A stretch of 64,000 nucleotides of DNA. Origin: Brachionus rotundiformis. Taxonomy: Eukaryota > Rotifera > Eurotatoria > Ploima > Brachionidae. The notes below the pieces were generated by a model, which had not been told where the DNA came from, made no database searches, and worked only from the letters and a program-made list of their open reading frames with translations. Positions 59,747 through 64,000 of the stretch are shown piece after piece; position 1 is the first letter of the stretch; every line of letters starts with the position of its first letter. The position numbers and the translations under genes are program-made. Location of the stretch: positions 6,542,556 through 6,606,555 of the forward strand of contig JAESIW010000020.1 in NCBI GenBank assembly GCA_016802295.1, in the 5' to 3' direction.

Positions 59747-60208
59747 ATGGCTTGTCTATTGGTAAAAAATTTAAGTAGCCAAACAAGTATTCAAATTTTG
59801 GAAGGATGCTTTTTTCCTTATAAACCATTTAGTGTAGTCGAATTGTCAAGTATGGACAAAGCAACTTCCAAGGCTCGAATTAAATTCGAAAGCTTGGAAA
59901 AAGCCACCAAGGCAATGCAGGAAATGAACATGAAAGAAATCATGAACAGAAAAATTGAGATTGAGATGGTCAAAGAAGATGAAGTGTTGGAGAACCGCGA
60001 AACAAAAGAGCTAATTGGTCAAGCTGTTTATCCAGTTGCCCTGAGTCGCTACGGGCGCATAGCGCCTAAATTGACTGGCATGCTGGTCGAGTCAATTATA
60101 AAAAATACCAAAAATGATCGCCAATTGCTCAATGATTTACTCAATGACGATATTATTTTAGATGAATTGATTGATTATGCATATGAAAAATATGTTCTCG
60201 ATTCTTGA
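59747..60208 (+). CDS. Miniature RRM + MLLE (PABC) protein
   Basis: A 153-residue intronless protein. Residues 3-76 have RRM topology: RNP2-like LLVKNLS at 4-10, RNP1-like SKARIKFES at 41-49, then the EKATKAMQEMN helix and a final beta strand KIEIEMV. Residues about 87-151 match the MLLE/PABC domain of poly(A)-binding protein: LIGQAVYP, then APKLTGMLVE at 106-115 corresponding to AGKITGMLLE, then LLNDLLNDD and LDELIDYAYEKY. Ordinary PABPC has four RRMs and about 600 residues; here a single, degenerate RRM (RNP1 lacks the central aromatic) is fused to one MLLE. It lies only 75 bp after the synaptotagmin-like stop, on the same strand, suggesting a shared or overlapping transcription unit. MLLE binds PAM2 peptides, so a role in mRNA-translation or decay complexes is inferred. 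A processed-copy origin is possible. Confidence 0.72.
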   Translation: MACLLVKNLSSQTSIQILEGCFFPYKPFSVVELSSMDKATSKARIKFESLEKATKAMQEMNMKEIMNRKIEIEMVKEDEVLENRETKELIGQAVYPVALSRYGRIAPKLTGMLVESIIKNTKNDRQLLNDLLNDDIILDELIDYAYEKYVLDS

Positions 60209-62166
60209 GATTTTTCTAATTCAATTTTTAAAAAATTCATTAAATATTAATAAATTTCAATAATTATTTATAATGAAAATTTTATTCAAATATTTTAGAT
60301 AAATTTAGTTTTGCTATCAATTTTAGACTTGGTCATGAAAAATAATTACTAAGTGCTGTAATTTAAACCAATAAAGCTAGAATTTCACAATATTAAAATT
60401 TAAAAAATTACAAAGATCAGCATGGTTTACCAAACATAAAATTATGTTTATGCATTTTTTATTATATTTATATTAGCAAATTAATAAATAATAATTTAGT
60501 AGGAGATTAAAGGAAATTAAGAGATTATCGGTCTTGGATACAAAATCTAGTATTGAATCTACACAGGACTATACACAATGGTCATCTTTATGTTTCGGAT
60601 TAATTTATAAAACTAGTCTAATTTATTATAATTAATAGTTTGGACATATGAAGAAGTCTCTAAATTAATTTTAAGTAGATAAGTAGGTTGATAGTACAAT
60701 ATTGAATAACTGAAGAACTGAAGAATCGAAACCACCGTAGCTATTTGAATTTAAGCTTTTTTATCCTACTGAAGTTGGTTGAGTTCTGTTCGCAGTCTAG
60801 GAAAAGCTTTTGCTTTTTGTTTTTTATTTTTTCATGCGTTCCCATTGTTCCACTTATCATACTTCCTAATTATGTCACACACTCAATTTGGGTGCCATCT
60901 ATGATGATCGGAATATCCAATGTTATGTTTATGCACATGACTTTTGTTCTGGCTCCATTTATTTCCAGTCTTGTTGGTTAAGCTTTATTCCTTGACCCTT
61001 GCTTCCAAAGCTTTGCTACCCTCGAATTTTTCATAGAAGAGTTCTATCAAGTTAACTATCTTCCGCGGTAGACATCAAGATCTTTTTACAGTCCACAGGG
61101 TCTCTCTGTTTTAAAAACTTTCTTGAAATTGATGAATTTTAGGAATAATGGACTATTCCATCCCAGACTTTGTTCTTTGGTGTTCCTAAAAACAAATATC
61201 TGACGAATGCATCCTCTCTATCTTGTAAATCCTGCTTGTTTTCCTCTTGGTAAAGCGATTCTTCCCATAATTTTGAAGCAGAAATCAATGCCTTAGTTGC
61301 TATTGTTTGAAGTGTTATTTCTCGCCAATTCTCACAAATCATTTTATAATTTCTATGAGTGTTGAATTATAGGTCCATTTGTCCAGTCCTCCGATATGAT
61401 CTCGTGATGCCATATTTTTCTCTAGAGGCCGTGAAGTATCTTTGTGGTAATTCGTTCATCTGCTTTCAACATTTCTGCCCAAAAGCGTCAATATCAGAGA
61501 CTTTTCTGTTCGTTAAAGTCTTGACCACAGCTAGTTCAAAACTGTTAATTTTAATAAAATACCTAAAAAAATTATATTTTGTAATTTTTATATATTTTTA
61601 ATTTTGTACCAGAAACATTCATACTGGATAGTTTCTCGATTTAATTCTACTGTCACTATTATCAATTAATTTCATTAACATGTAAAAAATATCTAAAATT
61701 TTTTCTATTTTTAATAATATTTTAATCAAGAGGCTTTTGTAATTTTTATCAAAGAACTTTAAAAAAAAACTTATCTTTTATGCATACCATCCCGGATGTA
61801 CTGTATCTAGGAATATGCTCATTTTCAATTAAGTTATTTGTTCTGATAGATAGTTTGATTATATAGTCTATTTAAATGCTTGTCTTTCAAAAAGCTGATC
61901 ATTCCTGTACCAACATGGTACTTTTTTGAATATTAAGATTCTAAAAATGATCCAATAATTATTTAACAGCCTAAAAACGTGCAAATTAGATGTCAGATTT
62001 TAATTGATATTTGGATAAGTCGGAATACCTTTTGTTCCGGCTAATTTATAAAAATATTCATTTACCTATCGAATAAAAAGTAATTAAATTGAAAAATTAT
62101 CTATTTAAACTTTATTTAGAGAAAAAAAAATAAAATACTAGCTGACAAAAAAATTATATCTTTTAT
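60209..62166. other. Intergenic with one LINE relic
   Basis: AT-rich DNA between the mini RRM-MLLE gene and the TGF-beta gene. Only the LINE relic at 60780-61360 is recognisable. Confidence 0.55.
60780..61360 (-). pseudogene. LINE RT relic, family A
   Basis: The minus strand gives CENWREITLQTIATKALIS near 61330 (the NWRGITLLSIxSKV block), a decayed core, and RLEINGARTKVMCIN, then IIIDGTQIECV near 60880-60970. This corresponds to GLxINxxKTKVMxI...IDGxxIExVxxFTYLGSI. Frame breaks make it inactive. Confidence 0.78.
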
Positions 62167-62685
62167 TTATCTGCATCCACATTCATCGACAACCATGTCC
62201 TTATATTGCTTTGTCATAATTCTGCCAATCTCATCCAAATAGATAACCGTCAATGGTTTAAGCCGAGTTGGTACACACTTTGTCATTTGTTGATTTAATT
62301 TAGGATATTTGTATTCTAAAATGCTCATTATTTGAGCATGATTGGTGAGCCTGGTCACCAGAGACTTTGGCAAATGTCTAATGCGTTTTCTGTTTTTGCG
62401 CTTGATATTCATAAACGACATTATTTTTGGCAAACCACAACCACCTACACAAATATGAGCATTAAAAACTTTTGGATAGATAATCCATTTGTCCCAACCA
62501 AGTTCATAAAAATTGACATAAAAATCAATTTTATGGCAACTAGAAGAGGTAAAGCGATTCGAGTAAAATATGGTCGAACGTTTCGACCGGCTTTCAGCCA
62601 ATAGTTCACTATTGGTAAAATTTAAATGCTCTACACCAATAACTTCAATTATTTTAATTAAACAAACAAGACTAATTAATCTCAT
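62167..62685 (-). CDS. TGF-beta-family ligand with very short propeptide
   Basis: A 172-residue secreted-type protein. Residues 1-18 look like a signal peptide. A furin-type site RSKR at 33-36 leaves a propeptide of about 15 residues, versus hundreds in typical ligands. The mature part has the cystine-knot pattern: Cys50 (SCHKIDFYVNFYELGWDKW), Cys79 and Cys83 (ICVGGCGLP), Cys137 (TKCVPTRLKPLTVIYLD) and Cys169/171 (VVDECGCR). The inter-chain disulphide Cys, first of the usual CCVPT pair, is Lys136. A basic insert (NIKRKNRKRIRHLPK, 93-107) lies between knot cysteines 3 and 4. The CVPT and ECGCR ends resemble BMP/Nodal ligands. The start is the only Met giving a signal-like N-terminus; a longer propeptide from an unseen upstream exon cannot be excluded. 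The gene is single-exon. Confidence 0.85.
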   Translation of the reverse strand: MRLISLVCLIKIIEVIGVEHLNFTNSELLAESRSKRSTIFYSNRFTSSSCHKIDFYVNFYELGWDKWIIYPKVFNAHICVGGCGLPKIMSFMNIKRKNRKRIRHLPKSLVTRLTNHAQIMSILEYKYPKLNQQMTKCVPTRLKPLTVIYLDEIGRIMTKQYKDMVVDECGCR

Positions 62686-62786
62686 ATTTTTCCAATTTGG
62701 CTATTTTTACTTATTGATATATGAAATATTTAAATACTGTTTTAAATTATGTTTGAAAAAATAAAAAATATTTTTATCTTAAATAT

Positions 62787-62957
62787 TTACAATCTAAACC
62801 GATTAGTTCTAAGACCATCAGGATTTTTAGAGTATCTAGTTATCTGTTGATATTCAAAATTAAAGAAACCTTGAAATATTTTTTGGGCAAAAGTAACCAA
62901 TCGAGTTGATGAACTCATTTCATTTAACTCATTTAAATAATTGCTTAATTGATTTAC
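62787..62957 (-). CDS. Unplaced C-terminal coding exon
   Basis: After an acceptor TTATTTTTCAG there is an open frame of 56 codons to TAA. It encodes VNQLSNYLNELNEMSSSTRL, then VTFAQKIFQGFFNFEYQQIT and RYSKNPDGLRTNRFRL. The composition (Phe/Tyr/Arg/Asn with spaced helices) looks genuinely coding, and the acceptor and pyrimidine tract are good. I do not recognise it. Upstream candidate exons are unclear: an open stretch at 62958-63111 lacks ATG, and tRNA-Asn lies just beyond. It might start at the internal Met to give a 43-residue protein. It is about 100 bp upstream of the TGF-beta gene, same strand. Confidence 0.42.
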   Translation of the reverse strand, partial: VNQLSNYLNELNEMSSSTRLVTFAQKIFQGFFNFEYQQITRYSKNPDGLRTNRFRL

Positions 62958-63133
62958 CTGAAAAATAAGTATTTTGTTTAACCTGATTAATTGCTTTAGG
63001 TTTCAATATTATATTAGATTTTTTTGATTTAACCAAGCTTATTTGATTTTTAAAATTTTCAAATAATATATTTTTTAAAAATTTATACAAATTTAATAAA
63101 AGTCTTAACAAAAATATTCACAGTTTATTGTGA

Positions 63134-63153
63134 GTCTCTATGGCGCAATCGGC

Positions 63154-63190
<37 letters not shown>

Positions 63191-63207
63191 GAATCCACCT
63201 AGGGACG
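63134..63207 (+). tRNA. tRNA-Asn (anticodon GTT)
   Basis: A full cloverleaf of 74 nt. The acceptor stem GTCTCTA/TAGGGAC pairs with one G-U. The D-arm has TGGCGCAATCGGCTAGCGC (A box), the anticodon stem-loop reads TTCGGCTGTTAACCGAA, and the T-arm has GGTGGTTCGAATCCACC (B box). A pol III T-run follows at 63210-63216. The sequence is close to other animal tRNA-Asn genes and has no intron. Confidence 0.97.
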
Positions 63208-63268
63208 AATTTTTTTAAGTATTAGCCAGAATTTTTATTTTCTGACATTTTACCAAGATTCTCAAATA

Positions 63269-63742
63269 ATTGGAATGGAACTTGGTCATTTCTTTCAACC
63301 ATTTGGTAAAAATGTCTATAAGATATTGTTGGTTATTTGATTAAACAAGACAATTGCTTCTTGGCCATTCTGTTGTGGACAAGAATATTATTTTGGTATC
63401 TATTTTATTTTATAGCCAAGCAAGGTATTATAAATGAAGCCTATGCTTTTACCAAGATTAGACTAATAACCACATGAAATGGTCACAAAATTCCCGGATT
63501 CGGAAATTTGGGTGATGGCACCGAAAAGTTTTAAACTTTTAGCAATTATTAAAATAGTTTTTCTTTTTTTAATTAAACAAGTTTAGTTTATTTCAAATAT
63601 TTAGACTTTTCACAATATTAATTATTTTTTAACCAAATAATGTCGAATACATAGCTTATCGTTCTGAGCTATTGTGAAATAAAACTTACAACCATTTTGT
63701 CCAGCTCATTGGACTGAAAGGGAGGGCTAAGCTCCGTTCCAA
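63269..63742. repeat. Dispersed-repeat pair in inverted orientation
   Basis: ATTGGAATGGAACTTGG at the left and, reversed, ATTGGAACGGAGCTTAGCCC at the right (63711-63743) are inverted copies of the repeat seen at 9150-9226 and 58436-58497. The 474-bp interval could be a single non-autonomous element with about 30-bp imperfect terminal repeats. Confidence 0.55.
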
Positions 63743-64000
63743 TATACCTCGGTATCTCCCAAACTATATTTTAAATAAATAACTATTTGATAGATCTTTA
63801 CAAATTCCTTCTAACCTTGTATACAAATCTTTTAACATGGCCAGGATTTTTACTCAAGTAATATTTGTAAAAATTATGGGGTCTTACGTAGAATGTGAAC
63901 AATAGTACACCAAAAAATGTGACCATGAGTATCTTGCCTAAAATGTGAACTTTATGTTCACCAAATTTCGGTTCACAAATTATGTTTGACCAAAGTGGTT
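63743..64000. other. Window edge, repeat-like
   Basis: Contains AATGTGAAC twice (near 63893 and 63941) and its complement GTTCAC twice (near 63955 and 63971), suggesting a small repeat. No gene. Confidence 0.4.

Noticed and set aside
62958..63111. Treating the open stretch at 62958-63111 as coding upstream of the 62787-62957 exon
   Set aside because: It has no ATG, is extremely AT-rich, and the implied intron (25 bp) would be shorter than any other in the window.
1..64000. CRISPR arrays, bacterial operons or viral genomes
   Set aside because: No direct-repeat/spacer structure and no prokaryotic gene arrangement. All mobile DNA seen is eukaryotic transposons, including one retroelement-type integrase scrap.

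Overview
This window is nuclear DNA from an invertebrate animal. The evidence is metazoan genes split by very short introns (mostly 42-56 bp with GT..AG ends), a U6 snRNA, a tRNA-Asn(GTT), Numb, eIF2-gamma, a two-C2 synaptotagmin-like gene, an NWD2-type NACHT/WD gene and a TGF-beta-family ligand. Base composition is very AT-rich, with many decayed non-LTR retrotransposons and Tc1/mariner, hAT and piggyBac-type elements. A small-genome spiralian such as a monogonont rotifer (Brachionus-like) fits best. That placement is inference from gene style, not from a database match.

Layout. 0.4-1.7 kb: the last exons of the proteasome activator PA200 (PSME4), plus strand. 3.3-4.1 kb: an LRATD/FAM84-like LRAT-fold protein, minus strand. 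4.1-10.6 kb: gene-poor, with LINE relics and inverted repeats. 10.6-12.1 kb: an intronless, strikingly GC-rich numb gene, minus strand. 12.4-19.3 kb: gene-poor. 19.3-21.0 kb: a possible bHLH-like protein and a FAM177 protein, both minus strand. 21.6 kb: U6 snRNA with a TATA box. 22.7-40.0 kb: an NWD2-like NACHT + beta-propeller gene of at least eleven exons, whose large introns hold a long-TIR element, Tc1, LINE and hAT relics, a self-scrambled mariner copy and a decayed copy of one of the gene's own exons. 40.2 kb: a 76-residue two-exon small gene. 42.0-43.6 kb: eIF2-gamma (EIF2S3), minus strand. 43.6-48.8 kb: gene-poor with mariner and LINE relics and one unplaced exon. 48.9-59.7 kb: a synaptotagmin-like gene whose introns hold a piggyBac-type MITE, a perfect 77-bp inverted repeat and LINE pieces. 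59.7-60.2 kb: an intronless miniature RRM + MLLE protein, 75 bp downstream. 62.2-62.7 kb: a short TGF-beta-family ligand, minus strand. 62.8 kb: an unplaced coding exon. 63.1 kb: tRNA-Asn. The window ends in repeats.

The genes are a mix of housekeeping functions (proteasome activation, translation initiation, splicing and tRNA) and developmental or neuronal ones (Numb, synaptotagmin, TGF-beta, NWD2). They are not an evident pathway cluster. The most unusual observations are: the RRM-MLLE mini-protein; a TGF-beta ligand with almost no prodomain and no inter-subunit cysteine; a CaaX-like end on the NWD2-like protein; loss of both catalytic positions in the LRATD-like protein; a Phe instead of Tyr in the PA200 C-terminal gate-opening motif; the GC-rich intronless numb; and a mariner copy carrying a duplicate of its own 3' end internally. 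There is a 605-base assembly gap at 33138-33742.
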